Source: Diprion similis (taxonomy: Eukaryota > Arthropoda > Insecta > Hymenoptera > Diprionidae). From it: 64,000 nucleotides of DNA. Below are positions 1 to 13,635 of the stretch, in pieces. The stretch is from NCBI RefSeq assembly GCF_021155765.1, contig NC_060112.1:23772501-23836500 (forward strand). The letters run 5' to 3'. The translations under genes and the position numbers were made by a program. Under the pieces are notes generated by a model. It did no database searches. It was not told the origin of the DNA and was given only the letters and a program-made list of their open reading frames with translations. Position 1 is the first letter of the stretch; every line of letters starts with the position of its first letter.

Positions 1-1
1 T

Positions 2-3000
2 ATGCATGCTCAACCAGAGCCGATTATACATAGAGACATAAAACTAGAAAATTTTTTAATTGGAGCTAACGGGCTGATAAAATTATGTGACTTTGGAAGC
101 GCGACTACTCAGCAGATATTACCCGACCCCTCTTGGAGCGCACAGAGGCGTTCTATGCTTGAAGAACAAATGGCAAAGTTTACAACACCGATGTATAGAG
201 CTCCTGAGATTATGGATACGTGGAATAATGAGCCCATAGGTCCCCCGGTCGACTGTTGGGCTCTTGGATGTGTACTTTATGCTCTTGTTACTCTGCGACA
301 TCCATTTCCAGATAGTAACAAATTGGCTATAGTTAATGCAAGGTATCCTCCGCTACCGCCCAACCCACGTCTGGCCTGTTTTCATGATCTCATAAAGGGG
401 TGCCTGCAACCTTCGCCTGTCCAACGAATGACGACTGCTACATTACTGGAACGTCTTGCTGCTATTGCTGAGTCCAATTCTTTTGACCCGCGGGAATCAG
501 CGAACATTGAACCGCTTACTGCAGCCAAACCTTCGCCACCTCCGAGACCCTTGCCCCCGCCAGTCGTTCCTCCACCTAGGCCCTCTCCGCCTCCAGCAGT
601 CCCTCCGTCGAGACCTCCTCCAGCACAACCTTTGCCTTCCAGGTCAGCAGCAGCCCCACCTTCTGGTTTATTTAGCTCGTTGCGAGGTGGAGCTGGAAGT
701 ATTCTTCGAAATTTAAAGGATACCTCAAATAAGGTGATGCAAACGGTTCAGCAGAGTATGGCAAGGACCGAGCTGGATGCGAGTTACTTGACGTCTCGCA
801 TATTGATTATGCCATACCCAGCAGATGGAATTGAATCTGCATATCGATCTAACCACGTTGAAGATGTCAGAGCCTTTCTTCAAGCTAGACATCCACCCCC
901 GGCTAAAATACAATTATACAACTTATCCAGGGGACGACCAAACTCAGCTAGACTCCCAGGAAAACACATCGATTGCTCCTTCGTCTTTGCTGCTCCCGAA
1001 TCAAACACACCGCTTCTCTCAGCTCTCTACCAACTATGCCAAGACATATATCGATATTTGGATGCTGATTTTAATCACGTTGTCGTTATATATTGCACAG
1101 TACGTGTAGCTCTCAATATTTTCCATCCATATCTACTTCTTTCTCCGAATGCTACATAGACTTTCCAATTATTTAACAATTCATTTCAATAAAAATTATT
1201 TTTCTTTACAGGATGGTTATCGTGCAAGTGCTACAGTTGCATGTGCGCTGCTTCTCTATTCCGGAGCATTGGCAACATGTGAAGAAGCTATAGCATTATT
1301 TACGACTCGTCGTTGTCAGGCTCCACTGTTGCAACCATCAGAACTTCGAAGTTTGAATTACATGAAGTCACTCGCTCGAGGCATCTGTCCCCATACTAAA
1401 CCAATTTCACTACGATCTCTCCTACTGCAACCAGTACCTCTTTTTACTCGGGCACGAGATGGTTGCCGCCCTTATGTAGAAATTTACAGTGGAGGGACAT
1501 TGGTATTCTCAACCCGACGACCTGATTACGAGGATATGAAATTGTTTGGTGTCATGGAAGGAAAGGTAATTCTGGTATTGGGAGATGCAATGGTGAAAGG
1601 AGATGTCACCGTGGCCGTATTTCACGCTCGTCAACAGTTGGGAAGAATTATGGGTATCAAAATTGCATCCATGCAATTTCATACAGGATATGTATCACCA
1701 GAAGAAAGTGTTATAATTTTCGAAAAACGGGATCTTGACGACGTCCCGGATCTTGGAGGAAGATTCAAAGTCACCCTGAACATAAACGTGACCGATGGTC
1801 CTGTAAAATCTATTGCTGCTCCAGCTCCATGGGATGAAGATTCGTCTGCAAAACCTATTCCCGACCCACTGTTTGGTTCCACTCTTGAAATGGAAGAAAC
1901 TCTAGAAAATTTCCGAACAAATGTACCCGTGGCGGAAATCTCTCAACAAATCCCCACGGCTCAATTAGCAGTTGAAAATCCTGATGAGAGTGAGTGCTAC
2001 GAGGCTCTACCTCAAGAGGAAGTTCAAGCCGAAGAACCAAAATTCTTTGAAGCAGATTTATTGAATCTAGGCATGCTAGATACAAGTGTACCTGCACCAC
2101 CTGCACCTCCGTCTACTCCTACCATAGTAAATCCCGATTTGAACATATTTGCCAGCGGCAGTAAAGGAACTGCTGACTTACTCGGAGGCTTCGCTGACTT
2201 CAGTCAAGCGGAAATGATCAATACTGAGGCTCTTAACAATTCTGCAGGGAGTAATTTATTGTTTGAACAAAAGCAACAGAGTAAAACATCTACAAACGAT
2301 CTCCTATTCGATCCACTCCAAGGTAGTGGAAATGCTGATCTTTTAGGTGGATGGGTTGGCCCAGGAACATCTACTCCAAATGTTGAAGAAAATTTTCCAC
2401 GGAATGCGAGCACACCAAACTTTGCTGCGCAAACCAAAGATCCATTTGCCAATTTAGCTGGGTCCTTAGGTGCAGGATTAAATTCTAGCTGGAGTGGCAC
2501 ACCGCGGGATTCGAGCACCCCGCAATCAGCAAGTCCAGCTGCAGGTAGCACGCCCGTACACTCTAGCCCTCGTATACAAAAACCCCCACCGCCGAGTGAT
2601 TCAGGAGGAAATGAGACTGGTGTGTTCGGGACTAAGGCTGCAAAAGCTGGTGGAGATGCTTTTGGAGATTTGTTGGGTAGTCAGGGGTATAACTTCTTCA
2701 GTACAAGACGTTCAGAGAAGGAAAGTCCGAAGACAATAAATGAAATGCGTAAAGTTGAAGCTGCAAAGACGATGGACCCTGATAGACTAAAAATTGCTGA
2801 GTGGACAGAAGGCAAGAAAGGAAATCTAAGAGCCCTTCTCTGCTCGTTGCACACTGTTTTATGGCCAGAAGCAGAGCGATGGCAGCGTTGTGAAATGCAT
2901 CAGCTTGTTACTGCTGCCGATGTTAAGAAGTCATATCGCCGAGCTTGTCTCGCAGTGCATCCTGATAAGGTACTAATATCTTTACAGAATTTGACATCAA

Positions 3001-3301
3001 AATTTAAACTGATACTTTTTAAAGAATACTTGCCTTCTGACTGTGAATTATGAAATTAAGAAAATGATTTGTATGACAATCATGGAATTCATCACAAATC
3101 AATACAAGTAGTGCATTCAAAATTTAAAACTCAATTTCGTAGAAATACCTAATTTAGATGTATAGAATAAATTAAATTGCATTTATTTTGCAGCAAGCTG
3201 GAACAGCGAATGAGAATATAGCAAAGCTGATCTTCATGGAGTTGAATAACGCTTGGAGTACGTTTGAAAATGACGCTGCGCAACAAAATCTGTTTAGTTA
3301 A
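2..3301 (+). CDS. aux: Auxilin / cyclin-G-associated kinase (GAK), C-terminal part, cut by the left edge
   Basis: Coding exons as read: 2-1099, 1212-2969, 3194-3301 (TAA), about 987 residues, with the start outside the window. The family uncoats clathrin-coated vesicles by recruiting Hsc70 through a C-terminal J domain, and also carries an Ark/Prk-type kinase. Seen in order: the second half of the kinase (HRDIKLENFL, CDFGSATT, APEI), a proline-rich linker (window residues about 175-215), a PTEN-like phosphatase module, a C2-like segment, a long disordered region with clathrin/adaptor-type motifs (DPF, DLL, NPDLNIF), and a J domain with HPDK followed by QAGTANENIAKLIFMELNNA. Exon 3 joins in phase directly after HPDK. 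The phosphatase loop reads YCTDGYRAS, unlike an active CX5R site in which His precedes Cys, so this module is probably a pseudophosphatase. The first visible ATG lies inside the kinase, at a Met that aligns with an internal GAK residue, so it is not the gene start. Confidence 0.93.
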
Positions 3302-3812
3302 TTATAGCAATTGATAGCAATTGTCAATAATTAGTCCGTATCTCCTTCAACTACGATACTTTAAGAATCATCTAGATTAATGATATTCTGCTACTTGTAA
3401 GATATTCTCGTCATTATTGCATTCCGATGATATCGTAGTCTTACAATTAATCGTAATATATAACAGCGAATCACAAAAAAATATCTACTCAAATATACAT
3501 TGCCTAAGCGACTTCATTATTCAAATCCTGAATAATGATGACAGATATAATTCCTGACTAAAAGAAGAAAGAAGATGAAATTATTACGTAACGTGTATAT
3601 ATGACACTGTAAATTAAACTTAAATTCAAATGTAAACATACAGTTTTACTAGGTCGATCTCCCTCCTCGTTTTGTTTTTATAAATTGAGCATCACTGATT
3701 CGGATACAATTGGGGTTGAATTCCCGACTTTGTATGATATACGTACAACTGGAAGTGCATATATATGAAGATATATATATATGTATATGTATAGAGAATA
3801 CAAAAAATACAA

Positions 3813-3843
<31 letters not shown>

Positions 3844-4381
3844 AGTGTATATATAGACACACATGCATATAGGTATCCATGTATACATGAGGAGTGGATC
3901 GTACGAGTATTGGTGAATGTTTGCGTCTAGTGGTGTGTGGAATAAGGGTGGAAATCTGTAAAGGGAGGGGCTGGCCAAAAATGGCTGTCACACACAGAGC
4001 AAGACGTCTGAAAGAAGACAATTGACTGACCTCAGTCTTCCAGCTAAAGAAATGGACACTATTTTACATTAACAGTAACAGTGAGCCAATCAATAATTAA
4101 TATGTTATTGTTGAGAGGCAATCCCAGTGCTTTGTTGAGACCACCCCCAGATCTGGCATCACTGAACTGTGCTCAAAGGTAGATTTACTAAAATAGTAAA
4201 ATCGAGATTTAAAATAATACATTTTTTTTACAAGGAATTGCGTGTTCCGTTAACACACCAAGAGAATGTTAAACCCAATAATATTTTGTACGGCTAAACA
4301 AAAGCCTCGTGATATTGACGTCAGTTGGATAGACTAGAACAAATAAGAAAGGCAACACTGCGACGTCGTAAACAAGAAAAG
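3302..4381. other. Intergenic: auxilin 3' UTR and Nmdar2 upstream region
   Basis: AT-rich sequence with no supportable coding exon. It holds the auxilin 3' UTR and, at about 3760-3860, a block of TA and TG dinucleotide repeats. Reading frames through that block on the minus strand encode only low-complexity peptides of Tyr, Ile, Thr and His. Roughly the last 100 bases before 4382 are probably Nmdar2 5' UTR. Confidence 0.6.
3822..3843. repeat. (TG)n microsatellite
   Basis: About eleven uninterrupted TG units, flanked by interrupted TA repeats on both sides. Confidence 0.9.
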
Positions 4382-7300
4382 ATGCATCCCTCCTCTTTGA
4401 GGATTTTCTTTCTTCTTTTATTCGCTACTTTTGGCAACAGGCATGTTGCATGCACACCAAATGCTGAAAAATTGGGGAGTGGCAATAAAGTACGACTCAG
4501 GGCACCATATTTACCATGGCGGCTGGTCATTTGCCTTACGCAGCCCCAGAATCCTTTGAAGATGGATATTCAAAAGATATGGGATGAGGCCAGGCTGGAA
4601 TCAACGCAAGGCAAAATGGAAGTTTCTTACGTCGAAGCAACAGCACCTACAACTACCGATTCTCTTTCATACCCATTGGCGCTTTTGGATAAGTTCTGCA
4701 CAGCTGTTGAGGGTGGACGAACAATTTTGAGCATAGTCATTGGAGGAGGACCTGCAGCCAGATTTCTCATCACAACTGCAACATTTTTAAATGTACCAAC
4801 GCTATGGCTACCGTCCTCACATCGAGACTTTCTCCGTCAGGTTTGTAGAAGCACTTAAGAATCATGTTGACGAAAGTAAAATTTGCAAACACATTGCATC
4901 TAATAACCAAACGATTTCTTTACAGGGAAAGAAAGAGAAATTTGAAAGTCGATTAGGTACTGGGACAGAGGAAATGGGCGCAGCGGCAGCAGCCTTAATG
5001 CACAAAGCAAACTGGCATGCATTCACGCTTTTAATTGACGTAACATTACTTCCAATAAATCAGCTACTTTTGGCTGACTTGTCTATTTTGACACCGAGAT
5101 CTGTGATTCATCTTCCAGCCGATGATCAAACTTTACGCAAAAGACTTCGCCGCGTTGCGGAGGGTGGAAGTACTGGAGGTGTTCTTGTAATGGCTTGTGA
5201 TTTGAGTACTGCACGCCGAATTATTGCTGCAGGTAACAAGTACGGGATGCTCGCAGGAAGGTTCTTATGGCTCTGGTTAGACCTTAAAATGGAATTGAAA
5301 CCTAATGAACCCAGTTTACCTATTTCAAGTATTACCCACAATGCACGCTCTACAGTGAATTTGAATAACGATGACATAAAGCACATCGATATCCACACAA
5401 ATTTTAGATTAGAAGATGACATTCATTTGCATACATTGCCAAACTTGGCCAATGACGTACATCGACTGCAAGAATTTAGATGGCAAGAAGATCAACATCA
5501 TACAAGACGAACCGAAAGAAGTATCAAAATGAAGGAACACGAAGACACGAAAGCAGACGATAAAGAATTGAATCCAAAGATGGTGATGCCTGTAGGAATG
5601 CTTGTACTGAGGTCTAGTAGTATGAAAATAAACAGCGGTGATACAACGCTGACAAGAATGTTGAGGGACACTTCAGAGGCATTGGACCAAACAATTTTTG
5701 AAACTCGGCCAAAATTGGCACGCCTCCGAGATGTTCAATGGAAAGACTACTTCGTTCCCTCATGCTTTGCCCGTCCAGATGCAAAATTTTTATCTAATGA
5801 GGAGAGAGAAAACGTTTCACAGTTTCTGACGAATAGACTAAGGAAATTCACTCGACAACTTTCTAGGGACAAATCAGAATTTCATCTGTTAAACTTGCAG
5901 CCTATAACTGTCCCTGGTAACAAAACTCAACTGAAATGGACCAAGGTAGGCACAATCAGAGGAGGAGGAAGAGACGTTCGACTTGACACGATAATCTGGC
6001 CTGGTGGAGGAATTATACCTGCCTACCTTGATCAGATGGGAGCCGGAGATGGGATTCCAGCATATCGCATTGTAACTGCGCTCTCCCCGCCTTTTGTAAT
6101 GGCGACAAGTTTACAAGAAGGTCTATGCCTAAGAGGTATAGCTTGCCGCCAAGGTGACGACACCGTATGTTGTTATGGGCTCAGTATGGATCTATTATCT
6201 CTCATCGCCCGAGAACTGGGATTCCGATTTGAATTGTACGTTGCACAAGACGGTTTGTTTGGCAGACGAATTGGAATAAATGGTAAATGGAATGGAATTG
6301 TGGGTGAGCTCACATCTGGCAAAGCTCAGTTGGCATTTGCACCCCTCAGTGTTTCGGCAAGAAGAGCTGAGGTGGTTGATTTTACTACTCCCTACTTCTT
6401 CAGTGGGGTCAGTTTCCTTGCTGCACCGCAACGTAAATCTGAAATACCGTTGCTGGCATTTTTACTGCCCTTTAGTACAGAACTATGGATAGCAGTTTTT
6501 ACTTCCCTCAATATCACTGCAATGGCAGTGGCAGTTTATGAATGGTTCAGCCCTTTTGGGCTCAATCCATGGGGCCGACAACGCAGCAAAAACTTCTCCA
6601 TAGCTTCTGCCCTGTGGGTGATGTGGGGTCTTCTATGTGGACACCTTGTTGCATTCAAAGCTCCAAAATCATGGCCAAACAAATTTTTAATCAATGTTTG
6701 GGGAGGATTTTCTGTTATATTCGTTGCCTCGTACACAGCTAACATTGCGGCACTCATCGCAGGCCTGTTCTTTCATTCGGCTGTGAGCAACTACCATGAC
6801 CGCAGTGTGAGTAGTGAAACATATACGGAGCGCTTGTCAAGTTACATTATTTGAATTTCATGACCTCTCCTATCTCTCTGATTACAGTTGTTGTCGCAAA
6901 GAGTAGGAGCTCCCAAAGCATCGGCTGCAGAATATTACGTACAGCGTGCTAATCGACAATTATGGTCACACATGTCCCGATATTCATTAGCCAACGTTGA
7001 GGAAGGAGTAGAAAAACTGAGGAACGGTACATTGGACATTCTCATAGCCGATACACCAATCTTGGATTATTATCGAGCTACTGATAATGGTTGCATATTG
7101 CAAAAAATTGGGGATACTATTAATGAAGATACCTACGCGGTGGCACTAGCTAAAGGCCATCCACTAAAGGAGAGTATTTCTAGAGCCATAGCCAACTACA
7201 CTAGCAACGGTCTACTTGACATTTTGCAGGAGAAGTGGTACGGAGGTTTGCCCTGCATTCGCGGACGAGAAGGAATGGACACTGGGCTTGACCCTGAAAC

Positions 7301-8862
7301 TGGGGGGCAGCCCCGACCACTCGGCGTAGCATCCGTTGCGGGAGTCTTTTGTCTCCTTGGGCTAGGGGTTGTTCTTGGTGCTGTAATTTTGGCTGGAGAA
7401 CACCTGTTCTATAGATATACCCTGCCTAGACTAAGGCACAGACCACGAAGCTCTATTTGGCGGAGTAGGAACGTAATGTTCTTTTCCCAAAAACTATACA
7501 GATTTATCAACTGCGTTGAATTAGTATCGCCTCACCATGCTGCAAGGGAATTAGTACACACTCTGAGACAAGGACAAATTACTTCTCTCTTCCAAAAAAG
7601 TGTTAAGCGGGTGAGTATTTCTTTTTTTGGATTCTTATGATAATTGGACAATGTACAAGGTTCCCATGTTCCAGAAGGAACACGAGCAACGTCGCAGACG
7701 AAAAAGCAAGGCCCAGTTCTTTGAAATGATACAGGAAATACGGAGGTAAATATCAGAACTGTCTCCATACTTGAGTATTAACAAATCGATTAATGTTTTA
7801 TTAACATTTTGTTACTTTTTGCTTGATCTTCGATCTAACTTGGAAAGTAATGGGGTCAACGAGCACGAGACTAGAACAATCATTAACAATGTTTTCTTAA
7901 ATGCAACAGTGTTCATAAATTAACGTTGTTACTGTATTTCCATTCAACAAAGGGTACAACAAGAGGAAAAAACTGAGACCGTCTCAAAAGATGCAGAATC
8001 ACGACGAGTAGCAAAAAAAGATGATAAAACATCAAAAGGAAGAGAACGGAGCCGTAGCAAAAGTCCTTTGATGCCCAGGAGTCCGAAACGAACTGAGAAA
8101 AGTAGAAGTTCAACGAACTTGTCAGGCTCCCGATTAGGTCTGTCTCCCATTAGTCTTGAAGAGCCAATGCGGCCGATCGAATTCACGTTAAGTAACACAA
8201 ATCTGCGTGCAAGAAGCCCATTAGAAACAGTCGGTCGGAGACTGAGTCACGGTGACGGGGGTTCACCGCCCCCCAGGCTTGGCTCGCATTTTGGAGGGAG
8301 TGCAAATTTGAGGCCCCAAGTACCAGTGAGAGGAGACTCGCTTGGAGGTGGAGCAACCACTCCGCGACCCTCAAGAAGTCCAGCAAAAAGGGGGCAATCA
8401 TTCCCCGTATTTGCTACTCTTCGCCCGCCACATTCCAGCGGTGTTCAAAGGACCAAAAGTCCTTTACTGTCTCCAAACAGCGAGCTGACTAATGCTATTG
8501 GAAGAAAGTTATCCAGGGAATGGGGAGCCAGCAACATTGACCTCAGGATCTCATCCGTTGCAGAGACTGAATCTGTGGTTGGAACTGGTCCGGAGCAGGA
8601 AACTACACTAATTATAGAGCGTTCGGTTCCAGAGCTGAAACAGGAGGAAATACAAGTGGCAAAAAAGCCTGTCAGACGCGCACGAAGTCATGAGACCCGA
8701 GAGAGTGCCAAACACTCGATAGATTTGCCATCACCAAGACTGAATATTCAGCCTGTGGTAGGGGGGCGATCGGTAAGTGAACGAACCAAAAAACAACTTG
8801 AGTCTGAATTAAAAGCAATTTTGAGCGCCCGCGCACATCACCGCGACTTACATCCTCCTTGA
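4382..8862 (+). CDS. Nmdar2: Ionotropic glutamate receptor, NMDA-type subunit 2
   Basis: Exons 4382-4840, 4926-6806, 6888-7610, 7675-7745, 7953-8862, all joining in phase; 1347 residues. This is the glutamate-binding subunit of the insect NMDA receptor, a neuronal ligand-gated cation channel that partners Nmdar1. The start is at 4382 because this ATG opens a signal peptide (MHPSSLRIFFLLLFATFG). The amino-terminal domain covers roughly residues 30-500. Ligand-binding lobe S1 begins about residue 540 (PPFVMATS; CCYGLSMDLL). M1 is near 661-685, the re-entrant pore loop near 711-730, M3 with SYTANIAAL near 741-765, S2 lies in exon 3, and M4 is about 925-950 (VAGVFCLLGLGVVLGAVIL). A conserved basic stretch (HEQRRRRKSKAQFF) follows M4. 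The cytoplasmic tail is long, Ser/Arg/Pro-rich and ends DLHPP. The pore loop reads LLCGHLVAF, so the Asn pair of vertebrate GluN2 is replaced by Gly-His. The tail makes it longer than my memory of the fly protein. Confidence 0.93.
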
Positions 8863-11800
8863 TAGATCTGTACATTTGGTCATGCGTACTTGAATGCACA
8901 AAGCTTAGAAGCTTCCTGCCTTTGAGGGGCTTCGATTGATTTAAGCAATATCAGAATAATAGGTCAATTTGTAGAAGAAACTGAAAAAAAAAATTTTACG
9001 AGAATTCTTAATAAGAAATAGACAGCCTTGGTGGACCTTATAACCAGGAGGCGACTCAATGATGGGGATTGCCTCTGTTTGTTCATTCGTTGTTATGTAC
9101 ATTGATAACTTAGGTTACATTACATTAAAAAGTGCTATAAAAGAAAAAAAAAAAAAAAAAAATTTTAGTAGAAATGTCCTATTAAGTGAAGTAACACGAT
9201 ATATTAATATTAAGATATTTTCTTGTTGGCGTTTTAACTCTATTAAATTTACCGCTGGCCCGGGTGAGTCTCTCTTTCAATTGCAATGGAAATAAATAAT
9301 ATTGTCTACTGCGGTATTTCTCAACTTGACACTGGATTCACAAATAATATTATACGATACCTAGTAACACCACGATGATTAATTGAAATAGACAAATCTA
9401 TAATCCTACCATGAATCCAGAAGTTGAGAGACACTGATCTATGGATTTTAAAGAATTGAACTAAATACTGCCACTTTAATTAAACTTGTGATTGTGGAAG
9501 GAGGGGCTCGCGTTTCAGGCTCTTGGGATACAACAACCACAAAGCACACATGCACACATTCCTCGTAAATGGAGTGGCGAATAATTATTGAAAAGAAAAA
9601 AAAAGAACATCAACCAGGGGCAAAGTTATACCTTTGTCTTGATGACGGATATATATAATATATATATATAATATATATCTAGCATTAAAAAAATTTATAG
9701 AAACTAGCAAACATAGATATATCTCTCCAAGTGATCGAAGTATTTAAAATTTTGACGACCAAAGCTCGTTAAAAGCTGAATCGTTATAAATTTATAAAAA
9801 ATAATAAGTAAAAAATCTATCTCCACTATCTGATAAAGAATCGCTTTGTGATCTAATGAGGAAAAAAAAAAAAATTTATTTACTCCTACTATCTAACGTT
9901 AGACTATTAGAGTGAATGCATGGGACTAAATTAAAGAATTAATTTTAAATGATTCATAAGCGAGGCCTTAGGAGTAGTCGTATCCGCCCAATACTTTACT
10001 TACTAGTATTATTGTATTTGGAAACTTCACTATATTATATTAGAGAATATTTAGATATTTAGTTGGACTGTTTATCGTTAGAAAGACTATAATTATACTT
10101 ATTATTAAACTCTCGAAAGTCGTAATCAGTAGGTTCCTATGGATATGATTACCGATGCAAATTTTTTCACATGCAAAATAAACTAAATATGGGTTGCCGG
10201 CTGAAGATAGAATATAATTAACAGAATTGTCAGTGAGGAGTGATAAGAGTATACGTATCAGATCTAAAAAGGTACAGAATCTTGCATTCAGTCTGTCATT
10301 TTATATTACCAGTAAGAGGATTCCATATATGCGTTTGACGAAAAATTTGCTCGGTACAAGTTTGCTATGAATACTGAGATCTCTAAAGCAGCATAAATTT
10401 AAAGAGATATATATCGAAAGAAAATGTGGAGGAAGAAGATCGAAGTAAAGTAAAAATATGAAATAAAATGAAATAAAATAAACACATAAATAAAAGCAAA
10501 TAAATAAACAAATAAATAATATATAATATAATAATATACTACAATGTCGAACTCTAATAAATTGAATTCTTACAGTAGATGATGAGGAATAACTAATTGA
10601 TATTGCAATTTATTAAAGAGTGATCAAAATACAAATAATAGGGGGCCAGTCTAGAGTCACCCGAGCCTAAGGAAATCAAACATAGACTTACTAAACTAAT
10701 TTTAGCTGTAATATTTAAACAGGTGGGATCAATCTGTGATTTAGTTGAGTTGCTACTATTTTTTGTTTTCTGTCTAAACACGTCATTGAAATATAATAAT
10801 ATGTACTATATTTCAGTGAGTCACGTGGAAGATTTGTTCCTCATTTGCTTTTCTGTTATTTATCTTTGTCTCGATTTGTGCCATATTTCGCAAAACGAAA
10901 ATCATCTTATTTCTCACGCTAAATAAAGTCTGAATCAAAGGTTGGTCTCCCGGCTGACTTAATCATGCGCTGCCAAGTCTTTGCCTTTGTAGTATACAAT
11001 TCTGAAAAAATTTTAATAATGAAGGCTTGACTCTATAACGGAAATAAAAGCATAAAGAATCGCGATCATATCCAGCTGAAATTTTATCATTTTTCAATTA
11101 TTTAAATCAAAGCGTTTCGGCATTTCAACTCCCGACCTGGTAGCGCACGGTTGTAAGCTAGGTTAGGTTCCTCGTGACCTACCTCGTCTCTCTTGTTACG
11201 CCTACTAATACACTGTTATTGTTGATGAAAACTCCATATTATTATAAAATAAATATTATATTGTCTCAGGTTTGAGACTATATATTAAATCATCCTATTC
11301 GATCCTTATGTTACATATTGTATCTATCAGTCCCTTGCATTATATTCCTACGCAATATCCGCGATTAGTAACACAGAATATATATATATGTATATAGGTA
11401 CATGAACTATATACAATTATAAATAATGTACAGATAAAGTGTGAAGTACGAAGAAAAAAGCAATCTCATGCTGCGGTGGCTTTCAACAGTCATGCTCTGG
11501 CTCCGAAAAGATTTATTGTGGAAGAGGTCACAGTGTGAATTGTACTTTGCGGCAAACCGTATGAAACGATGTAAAAATGAAGACGGTTTAGTCCTCCCTA
11601 TACCGAGTTCTTCGTCCAATTAACAATACGTAACCGAACGTTGTTTCGATTAGAAAATACCGATGTCAATCGTCATTCGAGCATTTATTACTTCAAGGCC
11701 CTGAAGCTCCGATAGTAATCTATACCTCTCTAAACTTAATGAAAATATTCTTATAAAGGTGCATCATAGGTCTTGTGCATCGTTATACTATTGTAGGTAC

Positions 11801-13635
11801 TGTACCTACATAAGTGTGCAGAAAACAAGACGAAAGAAAGTAATGGATGTACTTAGTTGTGATAAAAAACAGCTGTCTACGTGATGTACGAAATTTTTTT
11901 TTCACTCAGTCTCCTGGGTACGTTCCATGAATCGCATAGTCAGAATGACTTTCGAAAAATAAGCAGCGCTAATGGCTAGCTAAGCTAACCCGCAGGTGTG
12001 ACCGTGTGGGCATGTATAGGTCATAGTACTCGAATTATTTTATCAAAATATTGCGACAGCAGTTTTGATTTCTTGACAACGGCATAGTGGAAACCACCTG
12101 TGGTTATTTGCTTCTCATTCTTATCGTCAACGGGTATCCGATCGCGAGTGTCCGACAACTATTAGATCAACAATAGTCGTACTTAAGTATGTATATTATA
12201 TACGAGTACGTTCTCCAGAGGTCTGCATGCGTAGTCACGTACCTATGTACATACATACGCACATACATATCGTATGAACGCGCTGCCAGTAGGTGACGTG
12301 CTAAAGGCTGAAAGCTCGCATGATCGGAGATAACTACATATTTGAATCAGCAAGTCATTCTATGCCGAAATTTGACCCCTCCAGGTGTTATAGAGCTTAT
12401 ACGCAATGGCCAACAACTATTCGAGATGTTAATATCGCATATTTGGAAACACGTTTCTCCTCTTCCTGATCCTTCTTCTTTTTCTCGTGGATACTTATCA
12501 GCGTGCAGTATTTTTTCGCGCGTTTTAAGTGACACGTTGCGTGAATAGTAAATTTTAGTTTTGACATTTATGCCACTTTGTCACACGGTGGGCGGTGGAA
12601 CATTATTAAGTACTCGTGAACACAAAATACTTAATGCACGACAACTGACGTTTAATAACGTCAACTTACTCTGCGCTAATTTGCATACCGTATTGTTGTG
12701 CTTCGCCCAAGTGTAGTCGTTACAAATTTCTTTGAAACACTCAGTTTTATACGGGAATCATGATAAACAGAAAACTATTCAGGATGTAAGTTTTCTAAGC
12801 GGTGTGTTATTTTGTGGAGATACATCGTCAAAATCGTTACTTGTGTGGGCTATAACCTCAAAGTTAATCCGATTCGGATTTGTTCAACGCTAAGGACACC
12901 AGGTACATACATACATTAAGTTGTACAGGTCTACTTAATAAATATTCTTTGCCCTTTAAATTTGTCAGAAATTCGCTGTTCCCATGCATGTGCTGCATTT
13001 TTTCATCATTGATACTCCATGCTCTGTATCATGCGTTAAAAACCATATCAGGCATTTTTTGTCGAGCCACTGTTATAGGTACCAAAATGAACCAAAGTAT
13101 AGTTTACGTCACACACAATATTGTTCTGGTGCACCTTAGTTGCTATACCGGTATGTCGCCAAGAAAGTACTATTTTATTACACCTATGTGGTTGTATGTA
13201 CATTTACTTTTCCTGCTCTTGTAATACTGAAGTTTATAATATTTATATCCCGTGAGAACCATCAGATACATTAGAAGACTAAAACATTTATCAACAAAAC
13301 GTATAATTTCACAAATAAAAACGATGTACGATTTGATCTAATATTCTACAGTATCTCTTAACTTCACTTTTTCTTATCATTTACTCAGTTTCGATCTAGG
13401 CTTTTGTCGCACATACTGTATGGGAAATTTTACTGGTGCTGAATTATTTTTTTCTGTCAAATAGGCTCAATCTTACCTATATTTTCCATTACATTTTACA
13501 TTGCATTCAAATCTGAGATAATCTGATAGTTGAAAAACCATTTAGTCCCTAGAAGCAACCAGAATGTAGAATAACAGATTGATAACAGTAAGAATAACAT
13601 TAACTCAATTTCTATCTAGCTTATGATAGATCAGC
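8863..13635. other. Intergenic: Nmdar2 3' UTR to Keap1 start
   Basis: About 4.8 kb, strongly AT-rich, with A-runs (about 9144-9162), TA repeats (about 9651-9680) and one imperfect inverted repeat listed separately. No supportable coding exon was seen. Short open frames at 11441-11623, 12342-12548 and 12880-13224 lack family resemblance or splice context. Keap1 5' UTR exons and promoter probably lie in the right part, perhaps around 12.1-12.9 kb where base composition is less AT-biased, but no site could be fixed. Confidence 0.5.
9319..9429. repeat. Imperfect inverted repeat, possible small MITE remnant
   Basis: The left arm at 9319-9340 (TCTCAACTTGACACTGGATT and two more bases) is the reverse complement of 9412-9429 (TGAATCCAGAAGTTGAGA) apart from a few bases missing on the right. 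The spacer is about 70 bp and AT-rich. This could be a worn transposon end pair or a foldback; no target duplication was found. Confidence 0.45.

Noticed and set aside
3649-4021. Overlapping minus-strand frames of about 109 codons
   Set aside because: They translate TA and TG microsatellites into Tyr/Ile/Thr/His repeats.
12880-13224. 114-codon open frame upstream of Keap1
   Set aside because: It starts at a non-ATG codon and its composition is typical of translated AT-rich DNA, with no family match and no linking splice sites to Keap1.
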